NCBI GenBank assembly: GCA_034359265.1
Contig: CP136893.1
Coordinates: 20,468,001 to 20,532,000, forward strand
DNA length: 64,000 bases
From: Canna indica
Lineage: Eukaryota > Streptophyta > Magnoliopsida > Zingiberales > Cannaceae
Direction: 5' to 3'
Of this stretch, positions 9,560-20,289 are shown piece by piece. The notes beneath the pieces were generated by a model. That model saw only the letters and a list, made by a program, of their open reading frames with translations, made no database searches and was not told the DNA's origin. The position numbers were made by a program, and so were the translations under genes. The number at the start of each line of letters is the position of its first letter. Position 1 is the first letter of the stretch.

Positions 9560-12500
9560 TCAAGCATGTTTCTCCCGATCCCTCTCAGCCTCTATCTTCT
9601 TGATAGCATAACAAACATTATCATCAACATCCATAAAGCCCAGTCCTAGTAACCTGTTCTTGATTTCTTCTGTGTCTAGATCGGAGATAGATGGAGTCTT
9701 AGTGCCCCCTCAGAGAGAATAGTCTACCGGCGGAGCATGGAAAGGTTTTTTCAAGCTTCTACCACTATTCAAGGCTTCTTTCCGTATCATAGTTCGGCTG
9801 AGCATGTCTGTGTCATTCTCACGAAGCTTCCCAAGCCTCGCACTTCATCTAATGTTCATCGACTCGTCCCTTCCCGAAGCCGCACAATGCTGTGCTTGTA
9901 GTTGTCCGCCGAGACTCGGCGGCGGCTCCGAGAGCAGGCCACCAGGAGACTGTATACTAAATATATTAATATGGGAGTAATAGAGTTTACCTGGTTGCCT
10001 TCAGTAATTAAATTCGTCCGAGAACCCCTAATATCCGTCACAAAACGCTGGGGTCGGGGGGGGGGGGTGCATTTTGTACGAACGTAGTGAAGGAGGGTAA
10101 ACAGTTCAAGAGCTGGGTGGCCCCCACCTTGGACCCACCGCTAAAGACACCATGGTTTGTATGGCAGTAGTAGTTACACCCCACGCTTGATCCACATGCG
10201 GGCCCGACCAAGGTTCCACGTCCGCATATGTTTGACGACCCCAACTGCACCGAGATTAACCTTCCTGATTGAGCTAGGGCCCAACTCAACCCAAGCCCAA
10301 TTGATGCCAGGGCCCAACTCAACCCAAGCCCAATAGATGGGCAGACTAGGCTTGGCCCCACGAGTATTTTACTTGTTCCCACGAGCTGATTTGCCCACAC
10401 CCCTGCCACATCACCAAATCTCACCATGCAGCCACATGCAAATTGATGATTTTGAATTAAAGTCCCCAAGTTCACCACCACCATTTTAACCAGACGAGCA
10501 GCCATATTAATGGGTGCATTAAATCTCATTAATGATCCATCCCCAAGGCTGATGTATGGAAAGGACGTAATGCTATTTGTCCCATTCGAAATTTGAACGA
10601 GACCGGTCCTGCAACCAAGCGTCCACGTTGGAAGGTTTGGACCAGTTACACCCAAGCCATTTCCGAGGACCTCCATGTAATGACCATGCACAGTGTTCGC
10701 TGGTGCAACAAGGAGAGAGCGAGAGTCCGCCGCCGGCACCGAGGCGGGGGACTCAGTCTTCAGATTTAGCATGGAGAGGCCTGCTCTTCCAAAAGCACCC
10801 CCCAGTCCATGCGCCGAAGTTGCACCCGATGAAGGCGAATCACTAGCATTGTCTCCTCCCGCAGCACCCGTCGACGGGTGTACCGGTGAAAACTCTCCTC
10901 ATGAACCCTAGTCAGGCGAGTGGCTTGATAGGTCCCCAGATCCACCCGAAGAGCCGTCGTCATCTCCCCCGTCCTCCGGCACGTTAGAGCCCGTCCAACA
11001 GCTCCACAGAATATTCACATGGATTGTGAAGGCTGTTCCTTGAATATGAGCTTCAATGAACAGAGGGATATAGTCGATGTCGCAGCACGCGACCTCAACT
11101 CGGCAATCCTAGAGATCGCTCCAGTTCACTCCTTGTCGATCGACAGATGTGAGGCATCCAAAGTTGCTGACGATCGCCTGAAGATCGAAGTCATTGCAAT
11201 GTTCAAACGGCACACCACGCAAACTCAATCCGGTCATCAGTCGGAGAGGTGCAGAGACCTGGCCTGATGCAAAGTTCCACTCGTTGAACTCCACGAAGCC
11301 GGATTGCACGGGCATAACAAGAGGATTGAGCCGTCGTTCATCACCTTGATCTTCCAAAGCAGCGGATCAGATTCAAAACCAAAGAAGCACGAACAGATGC
11401 AGCGTAGAAGTTGTTCCCAATTCCGCAGGATCCAGTTGGGATTAAACGTAAGCCCTTGCTGCGGAGCAAGTTGATCCCTTCTCTTGTTACCGAGAGATAC
11501 GCAGTAATCACTGAGATCTCATTGGTCGGTTTGCATCCATGTCGCTAGAGCGAGAGAAGTTATGAGTAATGACACAGTTAGTTTTTTCTTTATCCAAATC
11601 CCTCGACGATCTCCCCTTAACAATAAGGGCCTCCTTCATTAGCACTGCATGAGATCTGGCATTTGCAAGCAGCTTCGAGGGTGACGCGCGGAAGCCCGGG
11701 ATGAGATGGCTACTCGTAGAAGCCAGCCTGCATCTGCGGAAGCGATGGCCAGAGCGTTTGTAGATAAGGCAGCGTGTGACAGCAACACAATCTCGGGCAT
11801 AATGACCTTTAGGAAGCAGTTATAACATGCTGAATCCAACCTTAAATTCTCCAATAGAGCTCTCAAATCTGGTGCTTCAATCTTCCATGCCGTGGCGACA
11901 TGGGGAGGTGTTTGCAACTGAACGTAGTCCATTGTAGGCCTCTTGTTAACTACCTCGACAAAGGACAGGGTTTTCTCTTTAGAAGTGACAGAAGTAGCTG
12001 TCATGCCTTCTATCGCAGGATTATCTCCACCGGGAGTTGCCTTGACCCCCATGAAACCTGGGGATGATGAAGCAAGCAGGCAAGATGGAAGCGCCTCAGT
12101 CTCCGTCATCTGAGGTGGACCACCACTTTCCTTTTTCCTCTAGATAGCTTTACCTTTCCCAGTATATACCTCACTCCAAAGCCTACGATTGCGACCTCCG
12201 AATCCTGTAAATCTAGCGGAAATGGAGGGCCGCCTCCAATTCACAGATCCCCCACGTTTCCTACTTACTGTTGACCATTTCCCACCAGCAACAGCCTGAT
12301 CTCGAGACGATGGTTGACCATCATGGAAGATGGTCAACCTCGACTTTCCTGACACACTCGCTTCACACTGCCAGCCACCTTTGCTCGAGTGAGCGCCGTC
12401 GGCTGAGGTTCTCCATCGACGAGCCCGCCAGTCTCCAGTCGCCATCCAGGTGGTGTCCGGCGTGAGGGGATCAACTGCCATGAGGAGTGCACACATCTCG
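9560..12500 (-). pseudogene. LINE-A ORF1: nucleic-acid-binding protein (broken)
   Basis: ORF1 of plant L1 elements encodes an RNA-binding chaperone. Here the DUF4283-like core can be read around 11000-12100 (FVEVVNKRP..., LSLRGVPFEHCNDFDL, EVACCDIDYIP). The N-terminal part (12140-12496) is basic and Ser/Arg-rich. The C terminus ends near 9560 with an acidic/basic helix (DTEEIKNRLLGLGF...KKIEAERDREK) and a stop about 70 bp before ORF2. Frames change several times. The 244-codon frame at 10038-10772 lies inside this region and is probably not the true frame throughout. The region is GC-richer than its surroundings. Confidence 0.8.
10274..10340. repeat. 33-bp direct repeat in LINE-A ORF1
   Basis: The unit starting gggcccaactcaaccc is present twice in a row with small differences (ccaattgatg against ccaatagatg). 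The period is a multiple of three, so it would add 11 residues in frame. Confidence 0.8.
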
Positions 12501-12557
12501 GTTGGAGGATACTACGCGAGTGTCATGCATGAGTTGTTATTAACACAAATGCATGCT

Positions 12558-12576
12558 TAATTGGATGCTTATGATT
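12558..12576. repeat. Right target-site duplication of LINE-A
   Basis: This is a 19-bp exact copy of 6063-6081. Confidence 0.95.
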
Positions 12577-12650
12577 GATGAGAAGAGTACTTTATAGAAT
12601 GGAAAATGGAACTATGCACATGAAACAGTTGAGTTTAGTATTGTCCTTTA

Positions 12651-12662
12651 AAAATAGTATAT
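12651..12662. repeat. Left target-site duplication of LINE-B
   Basis: AAAATAGTATAT here matches 18584-18595 exactly. The sequence is AT-rich, but its position beside the LINE 3' tail (gataaatacaagttc... on the minus strand) supports it. Confidence 0.7.
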
Positions 12663-12779
12663 TTTGTTTTGAACAAAAGAACTTGTATTTATCAAGAGAA
12701 TTGAAAATACAAGATATAGAGAGGAGAGGGAGAAGCGAAAAAAATGTACAAAGACTAAGAACAATCTATAGTAACAAGC

Positions 12780-13505
12780 TAGATTGAGCAGGAAATGAAT
12801 TTCAAAAGCTCTTTCAACAAATGACCTAGAGACTGCCTTAAAACATCTTGTATTCCGCTCTTGCCAAACTTTCCATCTCTAGGCCATGATGAGGTGAAAC
12901 TTCTGAGATCTCTATCTTCTGTTATCACTAACACCCAGATTCCAAGGCTCAAAAGTAAGTGGGAAGAATAATATATCTCAAAGTTTTAGAGGCTCCTTCC
13001 ATCCATTTTGTGTGTAAATGCAATTATAAAATCGGTGCTCATGGGTGTCATTCTCTCGATCGCAAAGTAAGTAAGTAGGAGAGACCTGCAAATTTTTAGC
13101 AATCAGTCTATCTCTTGTAAGTAGTCGCTTCCTGATGACTAACTACTTCATTATATGGAAATGGTCTCTGGGATAGATTTACACCAGAGGTAATCATGAG
13201 CCGAATCCTTCATCCCTCGGAAGTTGAGTAGATTATAAAGAGAGCTCGTAGTAAAAAATCCGCTTGTGCTCCACTACCAAGTGAAGGAATCTGTTCCATC
13301 GGAAAGTATATAACAAGCTCAAGAATAGAAACCAGATCAGTAATGTCGGATAGAGGAACAAAATTTGAGAAAAGTAAATTCCATCTCATCGAGATGCCAC
13401 TACTGTTGTGTGTTCTTGCTTCGGCAATGGACATATTAAAATTTGAGACGAAGGTGAAAAGAGTAGGAAAAAGATCCTTAAGTTTGTAGCCATTCATCCA
13501 ACGAT
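12780..13505 (-). pseudogene. LINE-B ORF2 C-terminal part (zinc-binding domain)
   Basis: The minus strand reads NGYKLKDLFPTLFTF at 13497 and continues through the zf-RVT block (LSQRPFPYNEVV, CDRENDTHEHRFYNC) to a WQERN-R-F motif near 12850. These are the hallmarks of the C terminus of plant LINE ORF2. Stops interrupt it. It resumes the reading of 17446-18583 across the CACTA-1 insertion. Confidence 0.8.
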
Positions 13506-13514
13506 CATGGCTTC

Positions 13515-15185
13515 GGCAATGTCAAAGCCCGACATGATCTGAAAATACTTTGTAAAAGACCAGAGTTGGAGTTACAAGAGGTCAACAGACGATATCTGAA
13601 ACCGAAGGCCCTATATGTGTTAAATAAACAACAGATCAAAGATGTTTGTCAATGGGTAAAAGAACTCAGATTACCCGATGGATATGCTTCAAACTTATCT
13701 CGATGTGTGAACGTCGATGATTGCAAAATATCAGGGATGAAGAGCCATGATTGTCATGTATTCATGCAGAGATTACTTCCGATCGCATTTCGAGATCTTC
13801 TACCTGATAATATTTGGGGTCCGTTGACTGAATTAAGTATGTTTTTTAGAAACATCTGTGCAAATGTCCTTCGAGTCGATGATATGTCAACACTTGAAGA
13901 TAATATTGTTGAAATCATATGCAAGCTGGAGCAGTTTTTCCCTCTTGCATTTTTTGACTCGATGGAGCATCTACCGATACACTTGGCATACGAGGTACGA
14001 GTTGGTGGCCCCGTTCAATATCGGTGGATGTACTTATTTGAAAGATACATGAATCATCAGAAGAAAAAAGTAAAGAACACCGTAGCTGTTGAAGGATCAA
14101 TATCTGAATCGTATATCATCCAAGAAATTTCAACATTCTGCTCATTTTACTTTGAATCGACAGTACAGACAAGATTTGATCATCTTCCACGTAACGACGA
14201 CGGGGGTGTTCGACATTCAGATGGACGTTTAAATATATTTTGTCACTCTGGTCGTGCTTTTGGTTCTCGTCCATCTCGACACTTAAGCGATGAAGAGTAT
14301 CATTTGGCACACTTGTATGTATTACTCAATTGTCCAGAGATTGAACAATTCATTGAAATATTTGACATTGAGATGGTGCAAAAATACTCTATTCACAATG
14401 ATCAAGAATTGGAGAGATTACGGAACCGTGATTTCCCTACTTGGATTCAGACTTACAGCAAAGATCACAGAGCTGAAATAGATGAAAGAATATTTGAGTT
14501 TGTTAGTGGACCGTCGCGACTTGTGTTGTGCTATAGCGGATATTTTGTTAACGGGTATAAATTTCACACGGTTGAATATTCATTTACAAAGAAGACGATG
14601 AATGCTGGGGTCTGCGTGAAAGGGACAACCTATGTTGAATGTGATATGGATTTTTATGGACTGGTGGAAGAAGTGATAGAGTTGCACTACTTCGGCTTGA
14701 AATCAGTGATCCTATTTAGATGTCATTGGTTTGATACAACAGAAAGGGGCATGAAAGTTCATCCAAAATACAAACTTGTTGAGGTTAATTACAAATCGAA
14801 ATTGGCAGCAAATGAGCCTTTTATATTGGCATCACAAGTCGAACAAGTATATTACACGAAGTATCCAGCTCGAAATAAAGATAGAGCAGATTGGCGTGTA
14901 GTCTGTAAGACAAAAGGTAGAGGAAAAATTGATCCGATAGTAGGAGAAAATGAGCTGATACCTGATATGACACATGGTTTCTATCAAGAAGATGATCCTC
15001 CTGCTGTGGATCGTATTATTCCAATACTCGAGGATGCAGACACAACGTCAATTCAATTAGAAGTTGAATATGCTGATGATGACGATCATAAAATTGGGGA
15101 AGCTGGAGATGAAGAAGATGAAGAAGTGGAAGAAGAGGAAGAAGAAGAAGAATTCGAAGACTATTATTCAGATGATGAGGAATAA
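13515..15185 (+). pseudogene. CACTA-1 TNP2 transposase, C-terminal half
   Basis: One frame of over 550 codons stays open to the TAA at 15183. It covers the DUF4218 domain (CVNVDDCKISGMKSHDCHVF, AYEVRVGGPVQYRWMY) and the DUF4216 domain (NAGVCVKGTTYVECDMDFYG, VILFRCHWFDT, PFILASQVEQVYY). It ends in a long Asp/Glu tail. Reading is conserved upstream of the first open codon at 13566 (which is TTG, not ATG) to about 13515 (KARHDL...KRPELEL), so the gene is 5'-truncated, not started here. The catalytic Transposase_21 part is missing. Unlike CACTA-2, no introns interrupt this part. Confidence 0.9.
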
Positions 15186-15260
15186 TTGTAAAGTATATAT
15201 TTTATTAAATATATCTCTACTATTTATACAATAATCTGATTATATGTCTGTTCGACAGAT

Positions 15261-16625
15261 ATGTCTGGTCGTGGTTATCGACGCAGGAGAGCTTCGGAGT
15301 CTCCGATCGGTGAGACTCCAGCACTTACTCATGCTGCTGATCCTCCTGTTGCTGATCCTCATGAGGATGATACTGCCGAGGCTAGTACATCCAGACGCAG
15401 GCGGCCACGCGGGCCGAACAGGTGGCAGCCTCCACCAGCCACAGAGTCACGTAGATTGATTAGCGTGATTGGGGAGCGGTAATATATCATGAATTATGAA
15501 TCATTACAAATTCATTATATCATAATATAATATTAAAATTTATTTTTGTTGTGCAGGTTCGAGCAAGAAGAAGTGCCGAGGAGCATTTCTTCTACTATTC
15601 GACGATACATGCACGGGGCATGGCCTACGGGGTCTCACGTGCCTAGCGAGCACGTCGACATGTTATGGCGCGAGTTTGAGGCACGTATTTTTAATTTTTT
15701 ACATGCATGATGATATATTAATATTGGTACTGATATTATTATTTTGCAGGCTCGCTATACATGGGCCGAGGACCAGAGGCCCTTCATTTACGCTGCCTGG
15801 GAGGCTATTTCCCGGGCAAGGTACAACGGGCAGCTGGGGCAGGCTCGGTCCCAGGCGATGGCCGAGCTGGGACCACTAACATCGCGGAGACTCGGGGATA
15901 CGACCCCGTTTGGATTACTCCGGATATATGGGACCAGCTCGTGGGAATATGGTCGACGGATCGATGGCAGGAGGTTTCTCGGAATGCGGCTAGAAATTGC
16001 ATGTCGGGGGGAGCAGCGCGTCACACCGGCGGCTCTGTTGCATTTGCAGTGCACGCGAACCGTATGGTAAGTATATCTTTTAATTATATATTTTATTTGT
16101 TACTATGTGTACTAATTAATGTATTTATTTTGTAAATGTAGACGACGGTGTCGGATGACTGGACTGTCCAGCGACCCTCCCCGATGGCGGTGTTTGAGCG
16201 GACTCACCGTCGAGCACATGGGACGGGGGAGTACATCGACAACCGCGCTGCATACATTATGGTAATTATATATTTGTTTAAATTATTCATTATATATTTA
16301 TAATTTAAGTTTTATGATAAATATTAAACAAAAAATCAAACTCGAGTAGGAGACCTACAGCCAGACGGTGGTGCAGCGCGGGGGTACCCCCGAGGACTTT
16401 GACTCAGCATCATGGGTCGAGGTTGCAGGTGGCTGGGACCATGGTCGCGTATATGGCTTCGCAGATAGTGGTCATGCGCGAGCCGTACTAGGGCCAGTTG
16501 GGGCACCGACCCCTCCGGTCGCTGGTGAACGGCCGTCCACCTCTAGATCCAGTTATGATCATAGTAGCAGAATAAGGACTCTAGAGGATACGGTCGCGCG
16601 TCAGACTGAGATAATGGAGCGCTAG
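15261..16625 (+). pseudogene. CACTA-1 Transposase_24-type (TNPA-like) gene
   Basis: This is the accessory, DNA-binding-type gene of CACTA elements. The ATG is at 15261 (MSGRGYRRRR). Likely exons are 15261-15478, 15557-15680, 15750-16066, 16142-16261 and 16350-16625. Conserved blocks are RRYMHGAWPTG, YTWAEDQRPFIYAAWE, TRGYDPVWI, HTGGSVAFAVH, ERTHRRAHGTGEY and a coiled tail. Intron 2 (15681-15749) appears to be of the GC-AG class. A frameshift near 15860 breaks exon 3, and a TAG at 16623 stops the tail before the QMMADIQAML coiled segment, which continues in frame to about 16855. The gene starts 75 bp after TNP2. Confidence 0.82.
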
Positions 16626-17084
16626 AGTCAGATGATGGCGGATATACAAGCTATGCTACGCAACATGTCAGGTCATCCCGAAGCAGGCATCTCTTCGGCA
16701 TCATCTAATCCATCATCCTCGAGTCAGTCCACGCCGGTGTACACTCAAGCACTCCAGATCCCGCCATATGATCCAGGCCATCCTCCATCGTCATCGTGCG
16801 ATTTTGTTTATATTGACTTTGTTACTGAGATATTGAACTTGTTTAATTTATATTGACTATGTTACTGAGATTTTGATACTTTAATTTTGCATTTGAATTG
16901 TTTTTATACTATCGTGGATAATTATCAATATAAATATAATTGTTTTGATGTATATCTTGGTGTGTTTGTGATGTGTGAAGGAATGTGTGTATGAGTGTAT
17001 GGGTGTGTGAGTTATGTATCAGATAATGTATCAATGTATCAATGGAAATTTTAAATTTTAAATTTTTTCGTTACCATGTTCATA

Positions 17085-17445
17085 TCATCAGCAACGGCTT
17101 TCCCACGGCCGTCCGTGGGAAAGCCGTTGCTAAAAGTGTATCGAAAGCCGTTGCTGATGACCTACAGCAACGGCTTAGCGACGGGCTTTTACTAACGACA
17201 TTGCTACGGACTCAGCGGCCGTTGCTATTAATGTTATCAGCAACGGCTCCGAGTCCGTGGCAAAACCGTTGCTGATAATATTTTTAGCAACGACCCGAGC
17301 GGCCATTGCTGAGCTGTTGCTAAGTTATCAGCAACGCGACTTTCTGTCACGGCTCTATTGCAACGGCTCGGCCATTGCTGATGCTCTTCAGCAACGGCTC
17401 AGCAACGGCATCAGCCGTTGCTGATTGCCCATTTTTCTAGTAGTG
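17085..17445 (+). repeat. CACTA-1 right subterminal repeats and terminus
   Basis: The motif AGCAACGGC or its inverse GCCGTTGCT occurs over a dozen times in both orientations, ending with ...GATTGCCCATTTTTCTAGTAGTG. Such arrays are binding sites for the TNPA-type protein in known CACTA elements. A perfect hairpin (arms of 19 bp, 4-nt loop) lies at 17089-17130. Confidence 0.88.
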
Positions 17446-18583
17446 GAACCATCTCCAACCGCAAAGCTTAAAATATCCAAACAGGTGAAAATGTTCTTCC
17501 AAATGGGGGAAATGGGCGGATGGGAACCGAGTTCCCCAAAACGTCATAGTGGATGAAAGGCCGAGATAATATTCAGACACACCATACCTTTCTGCTGTAA
17601 AAGTTTCCACATCCATGCTCCCAATCTGGCCAAGTTGTGAGCTTCAAGAATAAGGATACCTAAACCTCCTTCAGATTTTGGCCCAGTAAGCGTATCCCAA
17701 TGAATCAAGGCTTTCCCTCTTAGGTTATCTAATCTGCATCTGGTCCGGAAAAAAGTTCTTCTTCGCTTATCCACATGCTTTAATACCCATTTAGGTGCCT
17801 TATAAATTGAGAAAAGATACGAAGTTGACTGGTAAGGACACTGTTAATGAGAGTGAGACGCCCTGCCCTAGAGAGAAGGCGGCCCACCCAGGCACCCAAC
17901 ACACTATCGATCTTCGTAATGACCTTAATCCAATCTGCTCTAAGAGGTTTACCGCAACGTAGTGGAAGACCCAAATAATTGATCGAAAACGTCGCAGCGG
18001 AACAGTTGAAGGAGGCAGCTACAAGTAAGGACCGATCATGCTCTTCACTGGTGTAGATCAGTTTTGTCTTAACCAGATTAATGTGCAAACCCGATGAAAG
18101 TTCAAAGCACTTCAGTAGTAGTTTGAAGTTATGGAGACAAGAATTGGAAGCTTCACAGAAAACAACCAGATCATCATCAAAGAAAACATGGGTAACCTCC
18201 TGAGATAGGTGTTGTAGCAAGGCACCCCTGATTAACTATTGTGCAGCTGCATTAGAAATTAATTTCGAGAGAGTGTCCACAGCTAAATTGAAGATGAAGG
18301 GGGAGAGGAGGTTCCCTTGTCGGATACTTCTCTTGTGTGAAAATTATGCTCTAGATGATCCATTAATGAGGATAGAAGATTCAGTAGTGCAGAGGAGGTA
18401 TCTAATCCATAATATGAAATTATTGGGGAAACCTCTAGCCTCAAGCATACCATCAATGAAGTCCCAGTTGAGTGTGTCGAAGGCTTTTTCGAAATCAATC
18501 TTGATCATGCAAATATTTTATCTTAATTTCTTGCAGGCCCAAATAGTCTTGCTGACAGACATAAAATATTCCAAGCTACTTTG
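17446..18583 (-). pseudogene. LINE-B reverse transcriptase, middle part
   Basis: The minus strand encodes KIDFEKAFDT (motif A), a degenerate QGDP region, the FFDDDLVVF block (catalytic DD, 18170-18200), INYLGLPLRCGKPL and the thumb block AGRLTLINSVLTS. A second frame follows (KALIHWDTLTGPKSEGGLGI). Several stops and frameshifts are present. It ends abruptly at 17446 where CACTA-1 is inserted. Confidence 0.88.
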
Positions 18584-18689
18584 AAAATAGTATATAATTT
18601 AGTATATTCTAGTTTAGTATTGTGCACATGAAACAAGTTTAGTACTCGAACGTTCATGAACACTTTATGTTAGCAAAAAAACTATTATG

Positions 18690-18950
18690 GAATCGCGGTC
18701 CATAGTTTGTTTTATGGAGCCCCATACATGAGTGAACCTAGCAATATTGGTAAGAGTGAATCTAGTATCATTAAGATTGAATCTAAAGTAAAGTGTTAGG
18801 TTTACTCTTCCACAACACAAGTTCACTCTTACTTAAAGTTCAATCTTAGTCATACTAGGTTCAATTTTAATAAAGTTAGATTTAGTCCTATGATGGACTC
18901 CATAGAAATTCCTATGGAGCCTAGCTCCATAGAAGTTACATCCCTATATG
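18690..18950. mobile_element. MITE-like element, copy 1
   Basis: This non-coding block starts ...ttttatggagccccatacatgagtgaacct and ends ...ctccatagaaattcctatggagcc. A related copy in opposite orientation lies at 19727-19945. Inner agtgaacct/aggttca motifs recur on both strands. Termini resemble each other inversely (ctccatagaa/ttctatggag). The superfamily is not assigned. Confidence 0.55.
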
Positions 18951-19063
18951 TTCGCTAAATAATTTTGTTTTTACATTTTTAACTGAAAAAACGTTGTCCA
19001 CTAATACTAATAACTGCACTCATAAATCAAGAAAATAATAAAATACTATAAATAATGATTAAT

Positions 19064-19413
19064 CACTACAACACAACCGGCTATAGAGACATATAGTTAA
19101 AGATAAATTATATTTTTATTTTTAGATCTTCACATTTAGAGACTAATAGACACAAAATTTATTTTTAATTAATCTCTAAAAATTTATAGAAATAATTTTA
19201 AAGTCAGATCAATTAAGTAACTTTGTTACTGATGTTTCTATAGTTTAGAGTCAAATTAATTGACTCTGTTGTTGTTGTTGTTGCTTCTATAGATATTTAG
19301 AGATTAATAAGGAACAAATTTGATATCTATTAGTCTCTAAATGTGAAGATCTAGAAATAAAAATTTAATTTATCTTTAATTTTATGTCTCTATAGGTCGC
19401 TTGTGTTGTAGTG
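19064..19413. mobile_element. CACTA-type MITE, copy 1
   Basis: The 350-bp element starts CACTACAACACAA and ends TTGTGTTGTAGTG, with further inverted match (TATAGAGACAT/ATGTCTCTATA) and AAT on both sides as a 3-bp target-site duplication. It has no coding capacity. A second family member is at 42840-43180. Confidence 0.88.
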
Positions 19414-19726
19414 AATAACAAAAAAAAACTAATTATTCACACCACATGTAATTTTAGGTATAAATTTGAGTTGTTCTAATTACTTCATTTAATTCTCGTG
19501 ATTCATGATAATAGTTAAAATTACATGCACTAATTTTCAAGTTCAATAAAAATATACTAACATTTCAAATACACAATTATGTGTTTTATAAGTAATAAAA
19601 ACAAACCAATTTTCAATTAAATATAATAATTAGTTAATACATATTGGGCGAGCCACCAAAGGGAAGAGGAAACGGAAGATCTTTGACACCGGCAATATTT
19701 AATGGCACCGCTTCCGAGTGCGACTT

Positions 19727-19945
19727 CTATGGAGGCCCTCAGAGGAATGAACCTAGTTTTATTAAAATTGAATCTAGTATAATTCAGACTGAACCTAAAG
19801 TAAGAATGAACCTGTATTGCAAATGAATGAACATAGCATTTTCACTTTAAGTTCAGTATTACTAATCCTACCTTCAATATTAAAAATATTAGGTTCACTC
19901 ATACACGGGGCACCATAGAATTTCTATGGAGCCTGACACCATAAA
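19727..19945. mobile_element. MITE-like element, copy 2 (inverted relative to 18690-18950)
   Basis: Reading the minus strand, gccccgtgtatgagtgaaccta and attcaattttaataaaact line up with 18690-18950. Divergence is high, so the copies are old. The space 19414-19726 is AT-rich with no recognised feature. Confidence 0.5.
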
Positions 19946-20289
19946 AGTTTTTTCACCACTTCCACCTCCGCTCCCCACCGCAACTTCCCTACTCACTCCT
20001 CCACTTGCGTATTTCCCCTCCCCACTTCCTTCCACCCTCCGCCCTGACTCTTCTGGTTGGACCACCATTGTAAGAGTCTCCTCTTGGAGGCATGTCTCGT
20101 TGACGGCGTGCGGCTCCCAAATCCTCATCTTCTTCCCGGGTGTCCTCTTGTGTTTCATTTGCTGAAGTGGCCTCGCTTGGCACCTCGCCTCCTCCCGTCC
20201 CTTCTTCTTGCACCAACGTCTGCCATACCATTTCACACCCTTCCCGCTCCTAGTCGCTCTCCGCTGAGCCTTCTGTAATTCATCTCCTA

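Larger units (their letters stand above)
6082..12557 (-). mobile_element. LINE-A: full-length L1-type LINE, coding-dead
   Basis: The element is 6,476 bp between 19-bp target-site duplications. In minus-strand order it holds ORF1 (nucleic-acid-binding protein with a DUF4283-like domain) and ORF2 (endonuclease, reverse transcriptase, zinc-binding C terminus), and ends in a short A-rich tail. It reaches back to the start of ORF1, so it is not 5'-truncated like most LINE copies. Both ORFs carry several stops and frameshifts. It inserted just beyond the 3' LTR of Copia-1. Confidence 0.93.
13510..17445 (+). mobile_element. CACTA-1: En/Spm-type transposon lacking its 5' end
   Basis: The right end is intact: subterminal AGCAACGGC repeats, then ...CTAGTAGTG at 17437-17445, the reverse of a CACTACTAG terminus. 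The left end has no CACTA terminus. Sequence passes from LINE-B straight into the middle of the TNP2 gene near 13510-13522. The first half of TNP2 and the left subterminal region are therefore gone. Gene order (TNP2, then Transposase_24) is the same as in CACTA-2. Confidence 0.9.
12663..18583 (-). mobile_element. LINE-B: 5'-truncated L1-type LINE interrupted by CACTA-1
   Basis: Reverse transcriptase sequence lies at 17446-18583 and the matching C-terminal zinc-binding region with 3' UTR at 12663-13505, both on the minus strand. CACTA-1 lies between them. The 5' end falls inside the reverse transcriptase (just before the IDFEKAFDT motif), the usual result of incomplete reverse transcription. 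A 12-bp target-site duplication flanks the whole. Confidence 0.85.

Noticed and set aside
10055..10068. G homopolymer in LINE-A
   Set aside because: A single run is explained by slippage; no quadruplex pattern of four separate runs is present.
10038..10772. 244-codon open frame on the minus strand
   Set aside because: It lies within LINE-A ORF1, contains a direct repeat and a G-run, and looks like an out-of-frame reading of GC-rich ORF1 DNA; not a separate gene.
15105..15185. Acidic repeat encoding poly-Glu/Asp
   Set aside because: It is the normal acidic C terminus of TNP2; CACTA-2 has the same tail at 51358-51440.
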